A stretch of DNA of 64,000 nt from the NCBI GenBank assembly GCA_047967505.1, contig CM106541.1. One strand, written 5' to 3'. The notes under the pieces were generated by a model. The model had not been told where the DNA came from, made no database searches, and saw only the letters and a program-made list of their open reading frames with translations. Numbering within the stretch: the stretch's first letter is position 1; every line of letters starts with the position of its first letter. The position numbers were made by a program, and so were the translations under genes. The DNA comes from Dipteris shenzhenensis. Its lineage: Eukaryota > Polypodiophyta > Polypodiopsida > Gleicheniales. Below, piece by piece: positions 1 to 10,669 of this stretch.

Positions 1-154
1 GTCATGGAAGAGACTCATATATTCCACACCATATTGCCACATCATAACCATGCATGGTGCCACATGTATACACATCATGATGATGGCGAGCCACATCATC
101 AACATGCATGGTAAGTTATACATGCATGTGATTTGAGTGCGTGAGGCATAGAAT
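1..154. other. Left edge, no gene seen
   Basis: I see no coding signal here. The stretch holds words such as tgccacat and catgcatgg that also occur between palindromes in the right array (8307-8900). The left palindrome array, or the end of its element, may therefore continue beyond the window. Confidence 0.4.
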
Positions 155-326
155 ACCTCGATCGAGGTTTATGACCGCGATGTGCATGAGGCATAGGATA
201 CCTCGATCGAGGTTTATGACCATGGTGTGCCTGAGGCATAGAATACCTCGATCGAGGTCTATGAGCGAAGCATAGAATACCTCGATCGAGGTGTATGACC
301 GAAGCATAGAATACCTCGATCGAGGT
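155..326. repeat. Left array of palindrome ACCTCGATCGAGGT
   Basis: Five perfect copies of this 14-bp palindrome start at 155, 200, 245, 279 and 313, spaced 45, 45, 34 and 34 bp. They are embedded in a repeated gcatagaat / ttatgacc context. A degenerate sixth copy follows at about 332-345. The array lies 170-340 bp upstream of a TATA-like sequence and a transposase-like gene on +. The same palindrome forms a second array at 8241-8897, upstream of a gene on -. Arrays at both outer ends suggest subterminal binding sites of a DNA transposon, but that is inference. Confidence 0.9.
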
Positions 327-494
327 TTATGACCACGATCAAGGTATTTGGAGAAACCACAAAAATTAGTTTCAAAACAAAATCCAACGTAATTTAGTAA
401 CCAATTATTTTCAATCTTAGCACCTTCTCCACCAATAATAATCAAGAGCAATCTAGTGGATGAGTAAGAGCAATCTAGTGGACGAGTTGAGGCT

Positions 495-505
495 CTCTAT
501 AAGAC
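495..505 (+). promoter_or_regulatory. Possible TATA box of the transposase-like gene
   Basis: The sequence ctctataagac lies about 90 bp before the first in-frame ATG (592) of the broken transposase-like gene and downstream of the left palindrome array. The spacing is reasonable for a plant core promoter. No other promoter evidence is visible. Confidence 0.3.
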
Positions 506-591
506 ACCACGTTTTGGTTCATTTCACCCATTCTTAGCCATTCTTGCCTCCCCATCACTTTGTCACACCTTCCATCCTACTTTCATTGAGA

Positions 592-3023
592 ATGGGTTCT
601 CAAAGCCGTAGAGCTAGTAGACATGAAAGATGTAGGAACCCCCCCCAAATCTCATTAACGAGGAGCGCAAGTGGAAGGCTCATGAGTGCAAGAGATCCTC
701 TAGAGCTAGAGCTCGTGCTACCACCACCGAGATCCACCTCCACCTCTACATCCCACCGCCACCCCCACCCCCACCCCCACCTCCATTGTCCCCCCCTCCA
801 CATCCTCATCGGCTCCCCTACCTCCAGCCTCTGCCCTTCCCCTAGCCACCTACATTTTTCCCTCCACCTCTACCTCTTCCCCCTCCACCCTCCCCCGTCC
901 CCCTCCCCCTCCCCCTTCCCCCCCTTCCCCTTGGCGCCTCCCTTCCCCCCTCCACCCTACCATCTCCCATTGATCCCCTTGCCTCACCTTGCAGCAGCAG
1001 TGTTGCTTCACGATGTGACTTGCCGAAGTCCACTATCCGTCGTCATACCAGCAAGACCATGCAGTCTTTTTTTAGTGACCTCACGCCAACTTTGCAGTCT
1101 GCTCTTCTCATGTCCCTGATTGATCACCCTGACTTGGTAGAGTGTAGGAGGCTTGGTGGTCTTGGTGCACGTAAAGATAGGGTTGTATGTAGCAAGGTCC
1201 TTAGTAGTGTTCGACGTTCCTATGCTTCTATTAAGCATAGGAACTCCAGTGATGCCTTGTCAGCATGTCGTGCTATTGTGGCTACCATTAGTAGACCTCA
1301 TATGATAGGCCATGTGCATGCTGCTTCACGTCTTCTTCAGATTGCACCGCGCACATTGCGAGCAAGCATGATTAGGAGGCAGAGTCTAGAGGATAGTGAG
1401 ACTGATGCTCTTTGGGCTTCGAGTGGTCGTGCACCTCGCAACAATCGATTTTTGGATGATTCCACTAGGTCCTTCATACAACAGTTTTGGGAGGAGCATT
1501 GCAGAGCATCCCCGGTGTTCAAGAAGGCATTGCAGAAGAGGATGTCACGCGATGTGTACATTGAGCATGGTGCATGTTTTTTGGAGTGTACCTAGACTGA
1601 GTTGTACACGCAGTTTGTAGAGGCGCGCCTGGAGTTCAGGATTGGGCAGAGGTCATTTGAGCGATGCAAGCCATGGTTTGTGTGATGCTCTCAGGAGCGT
1701 GACACATACTATTGTCACTACCATGTGGATTTTGGATTGATGTATGACGTATTCCGTTCCCTTGATGGTCATAGGGGAGTGTTTCCTACTAGCCCTCACG
1801 ACTTCATTCATTCCATATTGTGTACACGAGATTGCGATGCTTTATTCCACTCCCTTGATTGTGTGGAAGGCAGGTGTACATTGTGTGGTGACTTTGCTAG
1901 AGTGCCACGAGTTGCACTAGATGCTTGTGACGTGTAGATGGTTCGTTGGCAGCAGTACGAGTACAGTACCCTGACATTAGATGGTGGTGCACAGTCAAGG
2001 AGGTTGCAGCTTGTGGGGAAGGAGACACCACGTGTTGTATTCATTGACAGTTTTCGAGGGAAGCTATACTGCTACATACGCTACTCGCACACTGCAAAGT
2101 GGGAGGATCGTTAGTTCCATGCATGTTTGAGGACATTTCCTATAGGGGTGGTTGTCTCAGTGGTGGACTCTGCGGAGAATTATACCTTTGCACCACAGCA
2201 TGAGATCCAATCGGAGTATTATTTCTCGGAACAGGTGATGTGTGAATGAGTTATTGGTTTTTTAATGGCCTCATTATATTGAATTATTTCAATAGTCATA
2301 TTTTTTTTCAATGCCATATTGTAGGTTGCTATATTTGTGCACATTAGCTATCATCATGCACAGGCTCATGTGGATGGCATTGATAGCACCATGGACTCAC
2401 GCGTCATTGTGCGAGAGTATCACTTCTACATTAGTGATGATCGATCGCATGATGCCCATTTTGTGCAACATTGCTTCACTTTACATTATAGTTTCTTGAG
2501 GGATCATGGTATCACATGGCAGCAGCGGCGGATCTGGTCAGACGGCTATGGTGGTCAGTTCAAATCTGCTAGACAGTTTTATTGGTTTTGCAGATGGCAC
2601 CATGAGACAAGCATTCCGATCATATGGAGCTAAGTCTTTGAGATAGGGCACGGTAAGGGAGAGCATGATGGTGCAGGTGCTTGCATGAAGCATGCTTTGC
2701 GTTGATACTAGTTGTGTCACAGTGCTGATCGCTTCAAGGATGCACATGATGGGGTGCGGTGGTGCAGCCAGCACTTATCCACTAATGCTATGTCCTCCTT
2801 TCAATCACGTGACGATAGGGTGGTGAGCCGGTATTTTTGGTGCATGGACATTGGGATTCTTGATCGGTCTAGGCCTTTTGATTGTCGTTCAGTGTCTGGC
2901 ACTCTTGATTTCTATTCCATCAGGAGCATAGCTACCCTAGACGTATATCCACGCAAGATTTGGTCTCCAACTGATTTCATATGTGCCACGTGGAAGCTCC
3001 GTGGAAGGTATAATCCCTACTAG
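592..3023 (+). pseudogene. DDE-transposase-like pseudogene
   Basis: This was a spliced protein of roughly 800 residues. A proline/arginine-rich low-complexity start (592-1000) is followed by a well-conserved body. ALLMSLIDHPDLVE lies near 1100 and a TELYTQF...IGQRSFERCKPWFV stretch lies at 1597-1683. Next comes a cysteine-containing region, then VVDSAENY (candidate first Asp, about 2165). A 90-bp GT-AG intron spans 2235-2324 and joins in frame. After it come SDGYGGQFKS (candidate second Asp, about 2540) and FEIGHGKGEHDGAG (candidate Glu, about 2640). This DSAEN / SDG..QFK / GHGKG order matches uncharacterised transposase-like proteins I recall from animals and early-diverging plants. In-frame stops occur near 1594, 1683, 1936, 2112, 2632 and 2703, so it is inactive. 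I cannot name the superfamily. Confidence 0.75.
2235..2324 (+). other. Intron of the transposase-like pseudogene
   Basis: The donor is cag|gtgatg and the acceptor is attgtag|gttgct. The intron interrupts the frame between EYYFSEQ and VAIFVHIS in phase 0. The T-rich stretch before the acceptor and the resumption of the conserved frame support it. Confidence 0.75.
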
Positions 3024-3043
3024 TGACTACGTATGAAAAATGG

Positions 3044-3098
3044 CAAGCATTGATATATACAAAATTCAATATGATATTCAAAATGATAAAGTTCATAG

Positions 3099-3157
<59 letters not shown>

Positions 3158-3395
3158 TTATACTTGAACACCTTTTTAATGCTTAATGTTTACAATTACT
3201 TCACATGGCATTATTTTTAAAATACCTTATGTATTAGATGTGTGAATTGAGATATCTGAAATTCAAAATCATACTCCTAATTTTAAATACGCACGTGGGG
3301 ATGAAATTTCGCACGGCTCTTAGGTTTAGTGTAATAATTACAAGCATTGATATATACGAAATTCAATATGATATTCAAAATGATAAAGTTCATAG

Positions 3396-3453
<58 letters not shown>

Positions 3454-3600
3454 TATACTTGAATACCTTTTCAGTGCTTAATGCTTACAATTACTTCACA
3501 CGGCATTATTTTTAAAATACCTTAAGTATGTATTAGACGTGTGAATTGAGATATCTAAAATTCAAAATCATACTCCTAATTTTAAATGTTTATGTTAGAT
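3044..3600. repeat. Tandem duplication carrying (GA)n microsatellites
   Basis: Two copies about 297 bp apart begin with caagcattgatatatac (3044 and 3341). Each contains a (GA)n run of about 55 bp (around 3101-3153 and 3398-3450), then ccttatacttgaa and a shared A+T-rich tail. The unit duplicated together with its microsatellite. Arg-Glu repeat ORFs here are simple-repeat artefacts. Confidence 0.85.
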
Positions 3601-3849
3601 TTGAACAAACTATAAACTGAGATAAACAAGTAAGAAGAACATCATGAAAGTACCAAAATACTAATACATCATAAAAGTAAGAACAATATCATGAAAGTAC
3701 CAAAATGAATGTGTACATCATCATCATCATCGTGCAGAAGTGCATCCCTAAACAAGATATGTGAGAAGCCTAAACAATCATCTTGAATCAGAATTTGATA
3801 ACTCCATGTATGATCCTCTAGTCATCCTCTGACGTGGCTCCTGTATGAC

Positions 3850-6800
3850 CTACTGCCCAACCGTCCGTTGTGTGCCCTCAGGCAAAGCCGGATCAAATGG
3901 GCCAGCCTCATCTCCTGCATGAGATGGGCCAGCCTCATCCTGATGAAGAGGAGGGCATGCTGCACGAGCCACCACTGCCATCTCTGCCTCCCTCGCCTCC
4001 TCTATGTATGCGCGCCTCAGCTCCCAAAGTCGTGCATCTGCAAATACTCGTGCCTCAAATCCAGCACGAGTAATCGTCTCTACATGTAGAAGAAGCGTCG
4101 TGGAACACACGCTGCAACCACTGACATGTCAGCACCCTCCTGCTGCAGCAAAGCTCTTTGTGCCTCCTTCCTGTGGTGCTCTGTCAAGACCACCCGGGCA
4201 AATGGATCAATGGCCTAACGATGACAAGGATATAGATCATCCATGCCTAGTCCTACCACATCAATGTCAGCAAAGCATACAGGGGGCACACTGATCGTGC
4301 CACCATGTGGCGGGTCATGTAATGGAGATGTGCGATGTGGCCACACCCTAGTCCAAACCACCGTACGGTGTCAAAATCCTCGTGGCAAAGGACGCAAGTG
4401 GTGGTAGGAAGCCTAGCTATGACTAATGCGTCTATGGGTGTGCTAGTCGGCACATCTACACAAGGAGCAGGGTACAGGGCCACACTGGGGTCGATCCTAT
4501 GGCGAGATGGATCACGACTAATATGTCTCAACTGCAAAATATAGTGCTCCGCTCGATGGTAGGCTATGCGTGTTCGAATCCTCTGCTCCTCCAAATCTGC
4601 CTCCAACAGTCGTACACAAGACTCCATATCATGTCGCAATAGATGTGCCTGCAATGCAAACATGTCGTGTACATGGTGCGAATTAACAAAAAAACTTTAG
4701 TTCAAAACACGCAAAAAAAAAAAACTAAAATAATCAGAATAACTAACCTCATCCCTAGACTCGGCCAACAATGCCTCCAACTCTGCAATCCATGTGTCTC
4801 GAGTCTCCAACTCATGATGAGGCAGTGTAGATTTGGGAGGTGGTGTAGATGTGGGAGGCTCCATAGATGCGAGAGCTGGGGGAGGTGGAATCGAAAGTGA
4901 TCTCGATAGGGCAGAGACCATGTCGTGCAAGGATGATGCCACTAAATGAAAATCCCCCCTAATCCGTTCTCCAACAGCTCGCAATGCCGGTGCAGCGATA
5001 GTGTGCAGCTCTAGTGCCTCATGTCGACGCCAGTCTGACGCTCCTGACGCCCCATCCTACCATGTCCCACTCCTGGACGGGTACTAAGGTAGTCTACCCA
5101 ATGACCAAGCACAAACTCGGCATATAGCTGCATGGTAAATGACCTGGCTATCTGACGGTTGTGAGGCAATCGACCACCATTCGCAGCGAGATATATCAGA
5201 TAAATGTGTGCTGTTATGACGGGGTGCCTACAATGTAAAATATGAAGGGGCAGCCCTGATCATGGTCACATCACCTCAGTGTGACCATCCCAAAACATAT
5301 CCTCTAAGGCCTGTCTGTGAGGTGACTCACGCTCAAACAACTCTCGAATGGCTCTCCAATCCAAGCCATGACTAGTGATCTCTGCCTTAGCCTGTGCGTG
5401 AAAGGTATCCAATACGTCCTCAACTGTGTCTAATCGACCTAGAGCATCAATGACTGAATCTAGACTCACGACCAAGTGAGGGGGTGCCCTAGCATCCTGC
5501 AGTGCCCTCATCTCAACTCTCAAAATCGCTATCTGCATACGAATAGTGGTGCTAGAACCTGTGCGTTGGCTAGCGCATGTACAAAAAAAACACATGGAAA
5601 TTAATATTCTATTTGGGTAATGAAAATAATATTCTATTCAATATGACTTAATAATCTATTTAAGTAATGAAAACTTTTAGTCGTTGGGATCATCCTATGC
5701 ACCTAACGGTAGATGGGCCAAATGTGTGGCTATGCCTACAATAGTGCTATGTTGCAAATGCAACACATGCACTCCCTACATGCTCTAAGTTGCTCCACTC
5801 TTCAATGGAAGATGCACACACAATAGTTATTTAACAGTGTTATTGAAAAAGGGATTTAGATGTACATCCTTGGTTAAATAAAATTTAAACGTTTTTTTAT
5901 TTAAATAAAAATAGCACTAATTTGAAAAATAACATAAAAACTACTTTAATCTCTTTTATTTTAAATAGATGATTTTAAATATATATATATATACATTTTC
6001 ACATTTTAAATAAAAAATTACGTAATTGAAAAAATAATTTAAAAAAAACCTTAAAATGCAAATTTTGAAATATTTTATAATTAAATTAGATATTCCTATA
6101 AACTAAAATAATATAAAAGCTACTTTAAACTCTTATTTTCTTTTTTATAATAGATGATTTCTAAAAACAAAATTTAAACGTTATATTTAATTCAAAACTT
6201 CACTAATTTAAAAAAATAACATAAAAACTACTTTAATCTCTTTTTTTTTTAATAGATGATTTTAAAAAATAAAATATATACTTTTTGACATTTAAATAAA
6301 AACTTCACTAACTTAAATAACATAAAAGCTGCCTTAAACTCTTATTTTCTTTTTTTTTTAAAGATGATTTTTAAAAATAAAATTTTTACATTTTTTTATT
6401 TAAATAAAAATAGCACTAATTTGAAAAATAACGTAAAAACTACTTTAATCTCTTTTATTTTAAATAGATGATTTTAAAAAACAAAATATATACATTTTCA
6501 CATTTTAAATAAAAAATTACATAATTAAAAAAATAATTTAAAAAAACTTTAAAATGTAAATTTTAAAATATTTTATAATTAAATTAGATATTCCTATTAA
6601 CTAAAATAATATAAAATCTACTTTAAACTCTTATTTTCTTTTTTTTAATAGATGATTTCTAAAAACAAAATTTAAACGTTATATTTAATTCAAAACTTCA
6701 CTAATTTAAAAAATAACATAAAAACTACTTTAATCTCTTTTTTTTTTAATAGATGATTTTAAAAAACAAAATATATACTTTTTGACATTTAAATAAAAAC

Positions 6801-8171
6801 TTCACTAACTTAAATAACATAAAAGCTACCTTAAACTCTTATTTTCTTTTTTTTTTAAAGATGATTTTTAAAAATAAAATTTAAACATTTTTTTATTTAA
6901 ATAAAAGAGCACTAATTTGAAAAATAACATATAAACTACTTTAATCTCTTTTATTTTAAATAGATGATTTTAAAAAACAAAATATATACATTTTCACATT
7001 TTAAATAAAAAATTACGTAATTAAAAAAATAATTTAAAAAAACTTTAAAATATAAATTTTGAAATATTTTATAATTAAATTAGATATTCCTATAAACTAA
7101 AATAATATAAAAGCTACTTTGAACTCTTTTTTTTTTTTTAATAGATGATTTCTAAAAATAAAATTTAAACGTTATATTTAATTCAAAACTTCACTAATTT
7201 AAAAAATAACATAAAAACTACTTTAATCTCTTTTTTTTAATAGATGATTTTAAAAAACAAAATATATAATTTTTGACATTTAAATAAAAACTTCACTAAC
7301 TTAAATAAAATAAACGCTACCTCAAACTCTTATTTCCTTTTTTTTTTTAAGATGATTTTTAAAAATAAAATTTAAACGTTTTTTTATTTAAATAAAAATA
7401 GCACTAATTTAAAAAATAACATAAAAACTACTTTAATCTCTTTTATTTTAAATAGATGATTTTAAAAAACAAAATATATATATTTTCACATTTTAAATAA
7501 AAAATTACGTAATTAAAAAATAATTTTAAAAAACTTTAAAATGCATTTGAATTTTTGAAATATTTTACAATTAAATTAGATATTCTTATAAACTAAAATA
7601 ATATAAAAGCTACTTTAAACTCTTATTTTCTTTTTTTTAATAGATGATTTCTAAAAACAAAATTTAAACGTTATATTTAATTCAAAACTTCACTAATTTA
7701 GAAAAATAACATAAAAACTACTTTAATCTCTTTTTTTTTTAATAGATGATTTTAAAAAACAAAATATATACTTTTTGACATTTAAATAAAAACTTCACTA
7801 ACTTAAATAACATAAAAGCTACCTTAAACTCTTATTTTCTTTTTTTTTTAAAGATGATTTTTAAAAATAAAATTTAAACATTTTTTTATTTAAATAAAAA
7901 TAGCACTAATTTGAAAAATAACATAAAAACTACTTTAATCTCTTTTTTTTAATAGATGATTTTAAAAAACAAAATATATACATTTTCACATTTTAAATAA
8001 AAAATTACGTAATTAAGAAAATAATTTAAAAAAACTTTAAAATACATTTGAAATTTTAAAATATTTTATAATTAAATTAGATCTTCCTATAAACTAAAAT
8101 TTAAATAAATTTTCACCAAAAAAAAATGCTACATTAAAAAAACCTTACCTAGAATCTCCCGCTTCGTCCAT
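3850..8171 (-). pseudogene. RING-finger gene remnant, partner gene of the palindrome element
   Basis: A multi-exon gene can be traced. Exon 1 (8171-8149) opens with the first ATG after a TATA box and ends in a GTAAGG donor. Exon 2 (5569-5270) joins it in the correct phase. Exon 3 (about 5227-4748) encodes an HPVITAHIYLIYLAANGG segment and, after a 1-base frameshift near 5050, a DWRRHEALELHTIAAPAL segment. A 99-bp intron (4649-4747) joins in phase to exon 4, a coiled-coil-like stretch followed by a RING motif (4396-4255: CVLC, GCGH..H, CP.). The sixth ligand position is Tyr instead of Cys, and a frameshift falls inside the final CPxC. A further segment rich in Arg, Ala and Glu runs to 3850 in another frame. 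The apparent gap between exons 2 and 3 is only 42 bp, short for a plant intron. The family is not one I can name. The RING suggests a former ubiquitin-ligase-type role. Confidence 0.6.
5840..8110. repeat. A+T-rich higher-order tandem array inside an intron
   Basis: The word tagcactaattt recurs at about 5912, 6411, 6907, 7400 and 7911, a period near 500 bp. Each 500-bp unit is made of four related subunits of about 184, 102, 108 and 105 bp. Each subunit has a version of actaatttaaaaaataacat, ctactttaa and (a)agatgattt. Between four and five higher-order units are present, almost entirely A and T. The array fills intron 1 (5570-8148) of the RING-type gene. The pattern resembles centromeric higher-order repeats, although this array is short and intronic. 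Confidence 0.85.
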
Positions 8172-8240
8172 CTCCGTCGTTTTCGTCACTGTCGCAATTT
8201 CGTCGAGCTCTCGTAAATCCGTCGATTTTGATGAGGAGGA

Positions 8241-8897
8241 GCTCGATCGAGGTTTGAAGAATGAGAGGGGTCCCTCTCTTTATATACAAAAATTTAGGGT
8301 TTCACTACCTCGATCGAGGTATTTTACATGCCACATACATATCGATCCATCATACCTCGATCGAGGTATACACATGCCACGATACCTCGATCGAGGTATT
8401 TGACATGCCATATACACGTCGCTCCATCATACCTCAATACCTTGATTCGAGGTATTTGACATGCCACATACACATCGACATGCCATATACACATCGGTCC
8501 AGCATACCTCGATCGAGGTATGGACCTGCCACGATACCTCGATCGAGGTATGTCAGTTGCCAGCCGGATGCCACATACCTCGATGGTGGTATCAGAAATG
8601 CGGCCAAGTCATCGGTCCTGCATACCATGATCAAGGTTTCTGGACTTGCCACGGTACCCCGATCAAGGTATGTCATCTGCCATGTTGGATGGCACATACC
8701 TTGATCGTGGTATTTGACACGACCAAAGTCATCTATCCATGATACCTCGATCGAGGTATAGGTGGCTTGCCATGAGACCTCGATCGAGGTATAGGCTCGG
8801 TTCGGTGAAAGAAAATCTAGGACCTCGATCGAGGTATTGGCTTGGCTCAGTTGTCCTCATGTGTGAATTTCATTGGAGACAATACCTCGATCGAGGT
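8241..8897. repeat. Right array of palindrome ACCTCGATCGAGGT
   Basis: Nine perfect copies start at 8307, 8354, 8384, 8506, 8536, 8744, 8777, 8822 and 8884. Degenerate copies lie at 8241, about 8431, 8577, 8620, 8654 and 8697. Most are flanked by tgccac/tgccat and atttgacatgcc words. The array covers the 5'UTR and upstream region of the RING-type gene on -, mirroring the left array upstream of the transposase-like gene. ORFs across it encode YLDRG or TSIEV repeats and are artefacts. Confidence 0.9.
8278..8286 (-). promoter_or_regulatory. TATA box of the RING-type gene
   Basis: On the minus strand the sequence reads tatataaag. It lies about 107 bp before the exon-1 ATG (8171), with a degenerate palindrome copy (8241-8253) near the expected transcription start. 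It precedes a splice-consistent first exon, which strengthens the call. Confidence 0.55.
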
Positions 8898-8899
8898 AT

Positions 8900-10070
8900 T
8901 TCACACCAAAGCAAAACCTTTGTATTTTTACTTGAGCGGGTGTCACACTCACCCGAAAGTGGTCCGGAAGTGGACACCCTTAGCTTGCTACCTCCCACAT
9001 CTAGGATTAGATGGGTGTTTTGGATGGTTTTTTTTGCATTTTATTTGTGCGCTGCACTTGCACAGCAACTGCTAGGACACCTCTGGATGGGAGAGACATG
9101 GTGGGCCTAGGCCTCTGGTCCATGTTAGACCTATCACCTAGTAGTCACATTTGCCTGTACACTCACATTTTTCAGGTCCTGCACTTTTTTATTTTTGATC
9201 TACCATTTCAATCTGGAGATGTTGATGTTAGGCCCCGTCTCACTTGAATGAGATAGTGAGCCATGGGTGTGAGTTGGGAACTGCCTCATCCTGCTAGCTG
9301 AGTGATGGTAAGGGTGGGCTGAGACCTCGAGCATCGTGCAACATATGTAACCCAGTGTGGTAAGTTGAGTGGAGTGATTTGGTATTGACATCGGCATCGA
9401 CTACCTTCTCTGTGTTTGCATATGCACTCACTATTTTCCACTGCATTAGACACTACTGCTTGTGATTGCATTGCATATTCCTATGTGCCATCATTCTCTC
9501 TGCATTTATGCACAGCATGATTGGGTTGTTTTTTATCATTTGGCTAGGCATTATATGATCATCTTGTTTAAGGGAATCTGCATATGGTATGTTGGGATGC
9601 ATGTGGGATTTTTGGTTTTTTACACCTTGCAACAAGTGATGGTGTACCAAGCACATGGCGATACTAGTTGTTCCTGGACACTATGATCAGTTGCATGGCC
9701 ATGGGTATCATGCACCATTGTACCTTTTTTATGATATGCCAGGATTATTTTGGTGTTGGATGCTTACACCACTGGTTGGGCCTAATGCTTAGGTTGGTGA
9801 TGATTACTATTATATATGCTAGCAGGGCATGGATGTATGTATGCCACATTGTTGCATTACAGGATGGTTACTTGGATATTGTGCAGTGGCATTTATTTTT
9901 ATGCCATTGGACTTTACCATCTATGCGTGAGATGGTAGGAATACTTGGACTATAACGACACTTTGCAACAAGGTGGTGACCTTCACCATGGGATATACTT
10001 TCCCCATCTCAAGAACCCATCTTTGTGGGTTGGTAGGGCTGATTGACCCTAGTCATCACCACAATTAGGC
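8900..10070. other. No gene recognised
   Basis: Short ORFs occur on both strands, but none resembles a protein family and none has convincing splice partners. The base composition is more balanced than in the A+T-rich array. The right end of the palindrome-bounded element may lie here; I could not find a terminal inverted repeat. Confidence 0.4.
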
Positions 10071-10669
10071 AATCATATTTTCTTTACCTGAGAATCTTTG
10101 ACATAAAAATTTTAAAATGAACTTCATAGATATAAATTAGAATATAAAACATATACCTTATCTTTGTTTGACATGAGCTCACTTTCTTGAACTTCAAGAA
10201 TCTCCACATTAGTGGTTTTCACTCTATTGGTTGTGTCAACATGTAGCATCTCGGTGAATGTTATGTGAGCATTCATATTCATATTTCCTTCACCATAAGA
10301 ATCCTTGACATAAAGTTTTCAAATTAGTCAAATGGTGCAATCTTATCTCATAGTAGTTTAATGAGTAAGAACACTAGTTCAAAAGATTTGAATGGTCCAT
10401 AACTAAGTTCCAAATCTGCATCATCATCGAAAGAGTTGAATTGACAAGTATATATACCTCATCAGTGTTATAATACTATAATCCTTCAAAGCTCTTTGTT
10501 TGCATGATAGACCCATCCATCTATACAAAAACCCATACGATTGAAATGAATAAAAGAATCATTCTTAAGAAAAAAAATTATAATAACTTTTATTGGAAAT
10601 GTTTTACTAACCTCAAATGATGGACATGTTGTTCCATAGTATTCTTCTACAAAAGCATTTGAATATGCA

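Noticed and set aside
116-451. 111-aa minus-strand ORF with YLDRGILC repeats
   Set aside because: It is a translation of the palindrome array; the palindrome gives the same peptide words on both strands.
3023-3462. ORFs rich in Arg-Glu or Ser-Leu repeats
   Set aside because: They are translations of (GA)n microsatellites.
8261-8742. ORFs of 147 and 93 aa with TSIEV / YLDRG repeats
   Set aside because: They are shadows of the right palindrome array with no independent coding evidence.
155-8897. CRISPR-like array of short palindromes
   Set aside because: This is a plant nuclear context. Spacers are short, variable and themselves repeated, and no cas gene is present.
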